Source: Acidimicrobiaceae bacterium (GTDB taxonomy: Bacteria; Actinomycetota; Acidimicrobiia; Acidimicrobiales; Palsa-688). Taken from it: DNA of 9,152 nucleotides. Below the pieces are notes generated by a model. That model was not told the DNA's origin and did not search any database. It saw nothing but the letters and a program-made list of their open reading frames with translations. The position numbers and the translations under genes are program-made. The stretch's first letter is position 1. Every line of letters begins with the position of its first letter. The stretch is taken from positions 1-9,152 of the forward strand of contig JAUTXM010000007.1 of assembly GCA_030838025.1 (NCBI GenBank), read 5' to 3'. Below are positions 1-5,994 of the stretch, piece after piece.

Positions 1-2
1 CG

Positions 3-24
3 ATGGCCGAGTCGACTCGGCCAT
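3..24. repeat. Perfect 22-bp palindrome at the left edge
   Basis: The two 11-base halves (ATGGCCGAGTC and GACTCGGCCAT) are exact reverse complements with no spacer, so the DNA is fully two-fold symmetric around position 13/14. As RNA it could form an 8-9 bp stem with a 4-6 base loop. There is no following T-run. It may be the terminator hairpin of a gene that lies left of the window, or a dimeric-repressor operator. The symmetry is directly visible; the role is unknown because the upstream gene is outside the window. Confidence 0.6.
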
Positions 25-176
25 ACGTTGACCGAACTCGGGCAAAGGCGCCAGATCGCGGCGAGAATTTCCCCGTCAAATAGCGCCGCGAGCCATACGT
101 CCTACCCTCAAGTTGGACAATTGCCGCAAAATGGGGCTCGCACGTCCCCGGTCGACGAAAAACCGGAAACTATTTA

Positions 177-217
177 CGCACAACTCTCGAACAACTTTCG
201 CACAACGGCAGTTGTTC
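177..217. promoter_or_regulatory. Candidate operator: three 11-bp direct repeats plus an 8-bp inverted repeat
   Basis: Three consecutive 11-base units start at 177, 188 and 199 (CGCACAACTCT, CGAACAACTTT, CGCACAACGGC), sharing CGMACAAC. In addition GAACAACT at 189-196 is exactly mirrored by AGTTGTTC at 210-217 across a 13-base spacer. Direct repeats with one-helical-turn (11 bp) periodicity are typical binding sites for OmpR/PhoB-type response regulators such as actinobacterial PhoP. The inverted arm could instead suit a dimeric repressor. The cluster lies about 85-125 bp before the lipoprotein start. The repeats are seen; regulator binding is inferred. Confidence 0.4.
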
Positions 218-285
218 AGGGTGCTCCCGCCGATCACCGATCAAGCAGGTGGCCGGCATTGGCGCCTGGCCGATGGGCAGCGGGC

Positions 286-292
286 AAAGGAG
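286..292 (+). promoter_or_regulatory. Ribosome binding site of the lipoprotein gene
   Basis: AAAGGAG lies 8 bases before the ATG at 301, an ideal Shine-Dalgarno match and spacing. It decides the start at 301 over the in-frame TTG at 28 and the second in-frame ATG at 328. Confidence 0.75.
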
Positions 293-300
293 CGTGCGTG

Positions 301-948
301 ATGTTCAACGACCGAACAAGGCCACAGATGTCGATTCGCAATGCGATGGGAATCAGCCTGCTGGCTGCCCTGGCCATTGGAGTCGGTGCCTGCGGGGCCG
401 GCACCACCCACGCCAGCACTGCTGCCAGCGAAAGCCCGGCCGCGCAATCGGTGGCCGCCGGCGACCCGGCACCCGCCGCCGTTGTCACCCCGGCCCCGGC
501 CGGGGCCGCATCCGCCACCGCCCAGGTCCCCGTCGCCGGATCGGTCGCCGCCCCGACAAAGACAACGCCGACCGTGAAGCCCTCGACCGCGACCCACCCC
601 ACTCCCGCGCCCAACGTGACCAGCCCCGCCCCCACCGTGACGGCGCCCCCCAAGACGGCGCCGGCGCTGCCGGCCCGGAGGCAACCCACCGCGGCCGAAA
701 TGAACCAGGTAATTGCCAGCGTGCATTCTCTGATCCCGTTGTTCACCCCGACGTCTGCCCAGATCGTCACCGTGGGAAACCAGGTGTGCACCGCCTTTGA
801 TCAAGGCAAGACCGTCGCCCAGGTAAAGGCCACCGCCATGCAAATGGCCGGCGCCTACGCCGCGCTGATCCCCGACAGTGTGGCTACTTCGGCGGTACAC
901 ACCGTGGTCACGATGTTCTGTCCCGGATACCTCTCCAAGCTCGTTTGA
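301..948 (+). CDS. Secreted lipoprotein with Pro/Ala/Thr-rich linker and DUF732-like C-terminal domain
   Basis: The product is 215 aa. A basic N-terminus (R5, R7, R13) precedes a hydrophobic stretch (about 17-30) and a lipobox-like V-G-A-C with Cys31, so it is predicted to be exported and lipid-anchored to the outer face of the membrane. Residues about 32-125 are a low-complexity Ala/Pro/Thr/Val linker, the kind used to hold a domain away from the membrane. Residues about 128-215 form a compact domain with two cysteines, in 'QVCTAFDQGK' (Cys163) and 'MFCPGYL' (Cys207). This pattern (G..vC..lD.G....V, then a C-terminal CP.YL) recalls the DUF732 domain of mycobacterial secreted proteins, in which the two cysteines probably pair. 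Its stop lies 49 bp before the ABC ATPase gene, suggesting an exporter accessory or substrate-binding role. The molecular function is unknown. The start is well supported by AAAGGAG; the DUF732 assignment is from memory of the motif. Confidence 0.8.
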   Translation: MFNDRTRPQMSIRNAMGISLLAALAIGVGACGAGTTHASTAASESPAAQSVAAGDPAPAAVVTPAPAGAASATAQVPVAGSVAAPTKTTPTVKPSTATHPTPAPNVTSPAPTVTAPPKTAPALPARRQPTAAEMNQVIASVHSLIPLFTPTSAQIVTVGNQVCTAFDQGKTVAQVKATAMQMAGAYAALIPDSVATSAVHTVVTMFCPGYLSKLV

Positions 949-984
949 CCGAGCGACCGACCCGACCGTAGACCGAGAAGATCG

Positions 985-990
985 AGGAGA
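985..990 (+). promoter_or_regulatory. Ribosome binding site of the ABC ATPase gene
   Basis: AGGAGA ends 7 bases before the ATG at 998. It favours this start over the nearby in-frame ATGs at 1004 and 1010 and over the GTG at 878, which lies inside the lipoprotein gene. Confidence 0.7.
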
Positions 991-997
991 TCCAGCT

Positions 998-1786
998 ATG
1001 ACAATGCTCATGACGGCCCCCGAACTGGTCGAGAGCTGGGCCCGGATGACAGCGAAAGCCACCACTCCGGCGGCCCGAACCGTCAACGCCGTGAAGATCC
1101 ACGGCCGGGGAAACACCTCAGTACGCGCCCTCGACGGCGTGTCGGTCGAGCTCGAGCAGAACCGCTTCACCGCCATCATGGGACCATCCGGCTCCGGCAA
1201 GTCCACCTTGATGCATTGCCTGGCTGGACTCGACACCCTCAGCTCCGGCCAGGTGTACGTCGGGGACAAGGAACTCGGAACCCTGTCCGAACGAGCCTTG
1301 ACCAAGTTGCGCCGCGACCGGCTGGGTTTCATCTTCCAGGCCTACAACCTGCTGCCCACGCTCACCGCGGCCGAGAACATCACCTTGCCGCTGGCCCTGG
1401 CGGGGCGCAGCGCCGATCCCCTGTGGCTCGAACTGGTCATCGATGTCGTCGGACTGGGCGACCGGCTCAGCCATCGTCCGTCCGAACTCTCCGGGGGCGA
1501 GCAGTTGCGGGTGGCGGCCGCGCGGGCACTCGTCTCGCGCCCGGAGATCATCTTCGCCGACGAACCGACGGGCAGCCTCGATTCGCGCGCTGGTGGGTCG
1601 CTCTTGAACTTCTTGCGCCGGGCCGTTGACGACTTCGGGCAGACGATCGTCATGGTGACCCATGATCCCGTCGCCGCCTCTTTCGCCGACCGGATCGTGT
1701 TCCTCGCCGACGGCCGGATCGTCGACGAGATGTTCGAACCCAGCGTCGGGCGCGCCGTCGAGCACATGAAGTACCTGGGCGGCTGA
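998..1786 (+). CDS. MacB/LolD-family ABC transporter ATP-binding protein
   Basis: The product is 262 aa and powers the permease encoded next to it by ATP hydrolysis on the cytoplasmic side. All ABC motifs are visible: Walker A GPSGSGKST (62-70), Q-loop Gln114 in 'FQAYNLLPTLTAAENI', signature LSGGE (164-168), Walker B IIFADE with catalytic Glu189, D-loop SLD (193-195) and switch His222 in 'VTHD'. The 'FQ.YNLLPTLTA.EN' and 'DEPTGSLDS' stretches are typical of the MacB/LolD/FtsE class, which pairs with FtsX-like permeases. Two oddities: about 28 extra residues precede the usual first strand (near 'VNAVKIHGRG'), and the residue after 'LSGGEQ' is Leu170 where family members usually have Gln or Lys. 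The stop is one base before the permease start, so translation is likely coupled. Family assignment is very secure; the substrate is unknown. Confidence 0.96.
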   Translation: MTMLMTAPELVESWARMTAKATTPAARTVNAVKIHGRGNTSVRALDGVSVELEQNRFTAIMGPSGSGKSTLMHCLAGLDTLSSGQVYVGDKELGTLSERALTKLRRDRLGFIFQAYNLLPTLTAAENITLPLALAGRSADPLWLELVIDVVGLGDRLSHRPSELSGGEQLRVAAARALVSRPEIIFADEPTGSLDSRAGGSLLNFLRRAVDDFGQTIVMVTHDPVAASFADRIVFLADGRIVDEMFEPSVGRAVEHMKYLGG

Positions 1787-1787
1787 C

Positions 1788-4313
1788 ATGGCGCGGTTGG
1801 TCAGGGCCGCGTTGACCCGCACCGGTCGCCTGATTGGCATTGCGCTGGCGGTGACGCTCGCCGTCAGCCTGGTATCAGGCACATTCATCCTGACCGACAC
1901 GATCGCCTCGGCGTTCCAAGCGGCCACGGCGTCGTCGACATCGACATCGGACATCGTGGTGCGAGCGACAGCAGGGTTCACCGCCCAGGCCAACAGCCTC
2001 CCCGAACGCGAGCCGCTACCCGAGTCATTGCTGGCTACCGTCGCCGCCGTCCCCGGGATCCAGGCGATGTGGGCGACGGTCCAGGGCTATGCCGCCATGA
2101 CGGACAAGTCCGGGAAGGTCATCGCACCCGACGGGCTGCCGACCGTCGGCACCAGTTGGGCACCGGGAGACATTCTCGACGTGGGACGGGCCCCCCACCG
2201 CGGGGAGGTGGCGATCGACTTGACGACCGCCCGCCGCTATCACCTCCACGTGGGCGACAACATCCGAATCCTCTTTCAAGGCGGCGCTCAGAACTTCACC
2301 ATCGCAGGCGTGCTCCGCCGCACCGTCGACATTGTGGCCGCCACCAAAGCGATCTTCGATCCCAACACAGCCACGCAGTGGCTGGGTCAAAAGGGTGAAG
2401 TCGACGCGATCGCGGTGCGAGCCCAGCCCAGCGCCACTCCAGCGACCCTTCGAGCACGCATCAACGCCATTCTCCCCAGCCGCTTCGAGGCGGTCACTGC
2501 CCGGCAAGTGGCCGATGAGGCGGCCCAATCCTGGACCAAGTCGTTAGGCTTCCTCACCCCGGGCCTGCTCCTCCTGGCCGGCGTCGCCCTGATCGTCGGT
2601 GCGCTGCTGATCGGCAACACCTTCTCGATCCTGGTGGGTCAACGGACCCGCGAACTCGGCCTCCTTCGAGCCCTGGGCGCCAGTCCGGGCCAACTGCGCC
2701 GGCTGGTCCTCGCCGAGGCGACGGCGGTGGGGATAAGCGCTTCTCTTGCCGGCGTTGCGATCGGTCTCGGCGCGGCCCATGGGATGTTGGCGCTGGTCCG
2801 AGGCGTGGGGCTCTCGATACCGACCTCGTCGGTGGTGTTCCGGATCCACAGCGCGGTGGCCGGCGTCGTCTGCGGCGTGGCCGCGACCACCGTCGCCGCC
2901 TTCTTGCCGGCCCGCCGGGCAACACTGGTTTCGCCCGTGGCGGCCCTCAACGGCAGTGCGACACGGTCCGAACGGGCGCGGGCCGCTCGCATCGGGCCGG
3001 GCGCAGTGACGACCCTGGCCGGTGCCACCATGTTGGCCGCCGGGTCGACGCACGCTCTTCCGACGCTCGTGGCCACCGGCGTGGGCGTCGCGGGCGTGCT
3101 GATCGGATTGGCCCTACTGCTGCCCGTCCTGGCTGGCCCGGTCGCCTACGCCATCGGCGCGCCACTGGTGCGCCTGTTCGGCCAGCCGGCGGCACTGGCG
3201 CGCCAAAACGCCATGCGCAATCCCAGGCGGACCGCGGCCACCGCCGCGGCCCTCATGATTGGCATCGGCCTCGTCGGGGTCATTGCCATCGTCACCGCTT
3301 CGATGAAAGCCTCTGCGACCGCCGCCGTCCGCCAGACGCTGCGGGCCGACCTGGTCGTGATGACGAGCGGTACCCCAGGGTCCTCGGGGGGCTTGCCACC
3401 GAGCGTGGCCGATCGACTCCGGCACACCCCCGAGGTCGGTCTCGTCTCGGAGATCCGGGCCGGGCAATGGGGTCTCGGCGGCGCTACGGAGACCCTCCTC
3501 GCCATCGACCCGGCCACGGTGACCGACATGCACGAGGTCGACGCCGCTTCCATGGCCGCGGTCCATCAACTGGACGACACTGGTGTACTGGTCCGAGACA
3601 CCGTCGCCGAACATCACCGCTGGAAGATCGGCGACCTCGTCCCCATGACCTTCGCCCGCACCGGAACCCGCCGTCTCCCCATCCGAGGCCTGTTCTCGAC
3701 CATGGCCGTCCGCACGGACTACGTGATCTCCCTCAAAGCCTTCGCGGTCAACTACGCCCAGCCGCTGATCCTCGCGGTGGATGTCAAGCTGGCGAAGGGA
3801 GTCACACCGGGCCTGGCGGAAGCCAACGTCCGCAGGGCCATGTCCGACCTGCCCGTCGCCAAGGTCATGGACCGGTCCCAGCTGCTGGCATCCCAACAGG
3901 CCCAGATCGACAAGTACCTCTCCCCCGTCGCCGCCTTGTTGGGGCTGGCAGTACTCATCGGCCTGCTCGGCATCGCCAATGCCTTGGCGCTGTCGATCCA
4001 CGAGCGCACCCGTGAGCTGGGCTTGCTGCGCGCCGTGGGAATGGCCCGGACACAGTTGCGCGCCATGATCCGCTGTGAGGCGGTGATCATCGCCGGCTTC
4101 GGCTCGCTGGCGGGCCTCGGTTTGGCCCTCGGATTCGGTTGGGCGTCGGTGAGCGCAGTCCACGACCTCGGTGTCACCGAACTGGTGGTACCTGTCGGCC
4201 AACTCGCCATGTTGGTGGCCGCCGCCACGGCCGCCGGTCTGCTCGCCGCCATCGTTCCGGCGCGCCGTGCAGCCAATCTTCAGGTCCTCGACGCCATACG
4301 CGACAGCCACTAA
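1788..4313 (+). CDS. FtsX/MacB-type ABC transporter permease, two-module
   Basis: The product is 841 aa, the usual size for the duplicated actinobacterial permeases of this class. An N-terminal membrane segment (about 14-35, ending 'GTFILTDTI') leads into a periplasm-like domain (about 40-245). The first FtsX module follows: segments about 254-280, 312-335 and 355-375, with the coupling motif 'RTRELGLLRALGAS' (287-299) and a closing 'LPARRA' (373-378). More segments lie at about 425-460 and 484-506. A second external domain (about 510-705) precedes a second FtsX module: segments about 712-737, 765-785 and 803-825, with 'RTRELGLLRAVGM' (740-752) and 'VPARRA' (823-828). The near-identical coupling motifs show internal duplication. 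With the ATPase one base upstream it should form a lipid, lipoprotein or peptide exporter, or a mechanotransmitter-type complex. The substrate cannot be read from sequence. The ATG at 1788 has only a weak ribosome site, so coupling to the ATPase gene is likely. Confidence 0.95.
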   Translation: MARLVRAALTRTGRLIGIALAVTLAVSLVSGTFILTDTIASAFQAATASSTSTSDIVVRATAGFTAQANSLPEREPLPESLLATVAAVPGIQAMWATVQGYAAMTDKSGKVIAPDGLPTVGTSWAPGDILDVGRAPHRGEVAIDLTTARRYHLHVGDNIRILFQGGAQNFTIAGVLRRTVDIVAATKAIFDPNTATQWLGQKGEVDAIAVRAQPSATPATLRARINAILPSRFEAVTARQVADEAAQSWTKSLGFLTPGLLLLAGVALIVGALLIGNTFSILVGQRTRELGLLRALGASPGQLRRLVLAEATAVGISASLAGVAIGLGAAHGMLALVRGVGLSIPTSSVVFRIHSAVAGVVCGVAATTVAAFLPARRATLVSPVAALNGSATRSERARAARIGPGAVTTLAGATMLAAGSTHALPTLVATGVGVAGVLIGLALLLPVLAGPVAYAIGAPLVRLFGQPAALARQNAMRNPRRTAATAAALMIGIGLVGVIAIVTASMKASATAAVRQTLRADLVVMTSGTPGSSGGLPPSVADRLRHTPEVGLVSEIRAGQWGLGGATETLLAIDPATVTDMHEVDAASMAAVHQLDDTGVLVRDTVAEHHRWKIGDLVPMTFARTGTRRLPIRGLFSTMAVRTDYVISLKAFAVNYAQPLILAVDVKLAKGVTPGLAEANVRRAMSDLPVAKVMDRSQLLASQQAQIDKYLSPVAALLGLAVLIGLLGIANALALSIHERTRELGLLRAVGMARTQLRAMIRCEAVIIAGFGSLAGLGLALGFGWASVSAVHDLGVTELVVPVGQLAMLVAAATAAGLLAAIVPARRAANLQVLDAIRDSH

Positions 4314-4331
4314 GGCGCGGCCCCTCCTTGG
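4314..4331. other. Short convergent gap between permease and LplA-like gene
   Basis: Only 18 bp separate the plus-strand permease stop from the minus-strand stop. The only nearby dyad is five base pairs (CCTCC at 4323-4327 with GGAGG at about 4337-4341) and has no T-run, so I do not call a terminator. Transcripts of the two convergent units probably overlap at their 3' ends. Confidence 0.5.
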
Positions 4332-5084
4332 TCACGGGAGGCGGTCCAAGAACGCGGGCATCAATCTCGACGCCATCTCCGCGCCCACTCCCATCGCTAC
4401 TCCTGCCAGGTCGCTGGCGGCCTGGCATCGGTCGCGGTCGTCGAGATCCATGAGCCCCAGCAACGCCGTGGCGTCCCACTCGATGGGGACGGCGCACTGG
4501 AACTTCGCCGCGGCGCGAGTGCGGCGTTGGGCCAGGCCGACCACCTTGGCCCCGCCCGCGGTGACTTCACCGGCGCCCAAGCCCGCGAAGCACACGCGGT
4601 CGGACCACCGGGATCGGACCAGGCCCCCTCGCCACACCCGGCCGCCGGCCAGACCGGCCGCCGCGAGGGCCGCCGCCCACAGCTCGCCGATCCACCAGAA
4701 CGCCCGTCCGACATCAGGGGTCCACAACGGATCTCCCACCGGGATCACGACGTCGGTCCAGAGAACCTGGCCCGGTCCGACCAGCACAGCGCCGCCACCA
4801 CTGCGACGGCGCAGGACCGTGGTCCCGGCCGCGGCTGCGGCCTCGCGGTCGACATGGGACTCGGGCTGCGTACTCCCCAGGACTACCGCCCGGTCCACTG
4901 GTTCGAGAATGCGGACGGTGCGTTCCTCGTCGGGGAACGCGGGCGACTGGAGCAGGCCGGCAACCGGACCGCGGGTCGTCTCTACCCGCCATGCGCCGTC
5001 AAGCAGAAAGCGTCTCGGCGGCCGCCAGCGTCGATGATGTCCCGAGGTACGGCTCCCAGTCGGGACAGACGCTCCCGCTGGCAA
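4332..5084 (-). CDS. Lipoate/biotin protein ligase family protein (LplA-like)
   Basis: Up to 250 aa. The protein has the BPL/LplA/LipB fold signature: 'LGSTQ' (69-73), then 'RRRSGGGAVL' (92-101), matching the RRxSGGGxV lipoyl-adenylate/substrate loop of LplA. It also has 'GAKVVGLAQRR' (178-188), in which Lys180 sits where LplA has its catalytic lysine. Members attach lipoate, octanoate or biotin to carrier-protein lysines, or transfer octanoyl groups; which of these applies here is not visible. The C-terminal accessory domain of E. coli LplA appears to be missing. The start is unresolved. The TTG at 5084 overlaps the HNH gene by 86 bases and has poor Shine-Dalgarno support. The only other early candidate is a CTG at 5006, which overlaps the HNH stop region. 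Starting at the next GTG (4898) would remove a core strand. Domain homology begins near 'WRVETTRG'. Translational coupling to the HNH gene is likely. Confidence 0.82.
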   Translation of the reverse strand: MPAGASVPTGSRTSGHHRRWRPPRRFLLDGAWRVETTRGPVAGLLQSPAFPDEERTVRILEPVDRAVVLGSTQPESHVDREAAAAAGTTVLRRRSGGGAVLVGPGQVLWTDVVIPVGDPLWTPDVGRAFWWIGELWAAALAAAGLAGGRVWRGGLVRSRWSDRVCFAGLGAGEVTAGGAKVVGLAQRRTRAAAKFQCAVPIEWDATALLGLMDLDDRDRCQAASDLAGVAMGVGAEMASRLMPAFLDRLP

Positions 5085-5526
5085 CCAGGATCCAGGTGCG
5101 CTCTCGGGGGACCGAAGGCTTCCGTCGGAGCTTCATTCCGGTGTCCTCGAGCATGCGGTCACGCTTGCGCGAGTTGCACAACCGGCAGGCGGCCACCACG
5201 TTGTCCCACGCATGAGGGCCGCCCTTGCTACGGGGAATGACGTGGTCGATGTTCTCGGCCGCCAGCCCGCAGTACTGACACCGGTGGCCGTCTCGCGCGA
5301 ATACCGCCCGGCGATTGAGGGCGATGCGAGTCTGATAGGGCACCCGGACGTAATGTGCCAGACGCACGACCGATGGTTCGGCGAATGCACTGCGCTCGGA
5401 ATGGAAGTGTCGGCCGGTCACGTGTACCAGCTCGGCCTTCTCGTCGAGGACGAGGACCAGTGCCCTGCGGGTAGACACAACACAGAGCGGCTCGTAGCTG
5501 GCGTTGAGGACGAGCGCTCGGGACAA
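4999..5526 (-). CDS. HNH endonuclease family protein
   Basis: The product is 175 aa, matching the stand-alone actinobacterial HNH proteins that begin 'xRxLVLNAxYEPL'. Residues 1-70 form the family's own N-terminal region. Residues about 72-125 are the HNH (beta-beta-alpha-metal) core: Cys83 and Cys86 in 'CQYCG', Asp94-His95 in 'IDHVIPRSKGG', Asn109 in 'WDNVVAAC', and Cys114 and Cys117 in 'CRLCNSRK'. The four cysteines should hold a structural zinc, with His95 as general base and Asn109 or Asn118 supporting the metal site, so the nuclease centre looks intact. The start is a TTG. It is chosen because the homologous N-terminus begins exactly there and AGAGG lies 11 bases upstream. Its 3' end overlaps the LplA-like gene. 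The cellular role of this family is not established to my knowledge: restriction, repair and domesticated mobile nuclease are all possible. Confidence 0.88.
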   Translation of the reverse strand: MSRALVLNASYEPLCVVSTRRALVLVLDEKAELVHVTGRHFHSERSAFAEPSVVRLAHYVRVPYQTRIALNRRAVFARDGHRCQYCGLAAENIDHVIPRSKGGPHAWDNVVAACRLCNSRKRDRMLEDTGMKLRRKPSVPRERTWILVASGSVCPDWEPYLGTSSTLAAAETLSA

Positions 5527-5667
5527 CGGGTGCCCTACCTCTGCCGGGGCCTTCGGTGCCAGTTCGAGGACTGCGCAACGCGGCTGGGCGCCCGATCGCC
5601 CCGGTTCGGACTGCCCGTTGCTGGTGGCTCCGCAGACACGGCCGCAACGCTAGCGCGGCGCTGCGGG
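5527..5667 (-). other. Spacer upstream of the HNH gene
   Basis: About 140 bp on the minus strand between the tandem repeat and the HNH start. The open frames here are compositional only. No clear promoter hexamers are visible. It may simply be an intra-operon leader for the HNH gene. Confidence 0.4.
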
Positions 5668-5697
5668 CAGGTTATGGACTTACAGGTTGTGGACTTA
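5668..5697. repeat. 15-bp tandem repeat (two copies) over the stop codon of the 99-aa gene
   Basis: CAGGTTATGGACTTA at 5668-5682 is followed with no spacer by CAGGTTGTGGACTTA at 5683-5697, 14 of 15 bases identical. The second copy contains the TAA stop of the minus-strand 99-aa gene (5697-5695). Read on the minus strand, each copy holds an AAGTCCAYA core. AAGTCCACA matches seven of nine bases of the DnaA box TTGTCCACA; the other copy matches fewer. It lies about 140 bp upstream of the HNH start, so it could be a regulator site for that gene. Confidence 0.5.
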
Positions 5698-5994
5698 ACG
5701 GACGCCGCCGCGTCGCCTCCGCCACTTTCCTACCGCCACCCTGTGCCCCGTCAGCGAGTTCATCCGGCGGCACCAGGCCAGGTAGTCAACCAGGTCAGCG
5801 GGCGACGGGATTGCCGAGACGTCGCCGTAGGCGGTCTGCATCCGGAACCGGAGGTACTCGGGGTCGGGGCGAGGTACCGGTGGCCAGTGCTGCCACCACC
5901 TGGGCCGGGCTAGCCGCCGTAGTTCGACGACGGCGGTCGGCCACAGCATCGGCCGGCGGGCCAGCGCACGAGCAACGGCGCCTAGGGGGACCAC
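5695..5994 (-). CDS. Small conserved-looking protein of unknown function (99 aa)
   Basis: I do not recognise a named family. The frame remains open far upstream, but coding character begins at the GTG at 5994: the residues before it are low-complexity Gly/Arg read antisense to the ROK frame. From the GTG the product is strongly basic and Trp/Arg-rich. It has a region 'ARRPMLWPTAVVELRRLARPRWW', then 'PDPEYLRFRMQTAYGD', then 'PADLVDYLAWCRRM' and a basic tail 'KWRRRRGG'. This resembles short hypothetical proteins I recall from Acidimicrobiia and related actinobacteria. There is no signal peptide and no clear transmembrane helix. The gene overlaps the ROK stop by 13 bases, so it is probably co-translated with it. 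A tandem repeat covers its stop. The basic charge would suit nucleic-acid or membrane-surface contact, but that is speculation. Confidence 0.72.
   Translation of the reverse strand: MVPLGAVARALARRPMLWPTAVVELRRLARPRWWQHWPPVPRPDPEYLRFRMQTAYGDVSAIPSPADLVDYLAWCRRMNSLTGHRVAVGKWRRRRGGVR

Larger units (their letters stand above)
25..300. other. Non-coding leader/promoter region upstream of the lipoprotein gene
   Basis: No convincing gene lies here. The reading frame of the downstream lipoprotein stays open back to a TTG at 28, but the residues encoded before position 301 lack any signal peptide or domain character. The strong ribosome site and the signal peptide place the real start at 301. Roughly 61-220 is visibly richer in A and T than the genes around it, as expected for a promoter. 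I could not pick a confident -35/-10 pair: TATTTA at 171-176 is a weak -10 candidate. The repeat cluster at 177-217 is listed separately. Confidence 0.55.

Noticed and set aside
28..300. N-terminal extension of the lipoprotein frame to TTG 28
   Set aside because: It would bury the signal peptide about 100 residues into the protein. The strong AAAGGAG before ATG 301 gives the natural start.
113..301. Open frame of about 62 codons whose TGA overlaps the ATG of the lipoprotein gene (TGATG)
   Set aside because: The overlap looks like translational coupling. However, the start codons (TTG 113, ATG 131) lack ribosome sites, the peptide is basic low-information sequence, and it runs through the regulatory repeats. 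Kept only as a curiosity.
234..1332. Long minus-strand open frames across the lipoprotein and ATPase genes
   Set aside because: They are Gly/Arg/His-rich translations antisense to well-supported genes, a common GC-bias artefact. No motifs are present.
3114..4310. A 398-codon minus-strand open frame antisense to the permease
   Set aside because: Composition is Gly/Asp/His/Gln-rich without hydrophobic core or motifs, while the plus-strand frame is an unambiguous permease.
4319..4345. Possible bidirectional terminator between the convergent permease and LplA-like genes
   Set aside because: Only a 5-bp dyad (CCTCC/GGAGG) is present, with no T-run, and it extends into the coding end of the minus-strand gene.
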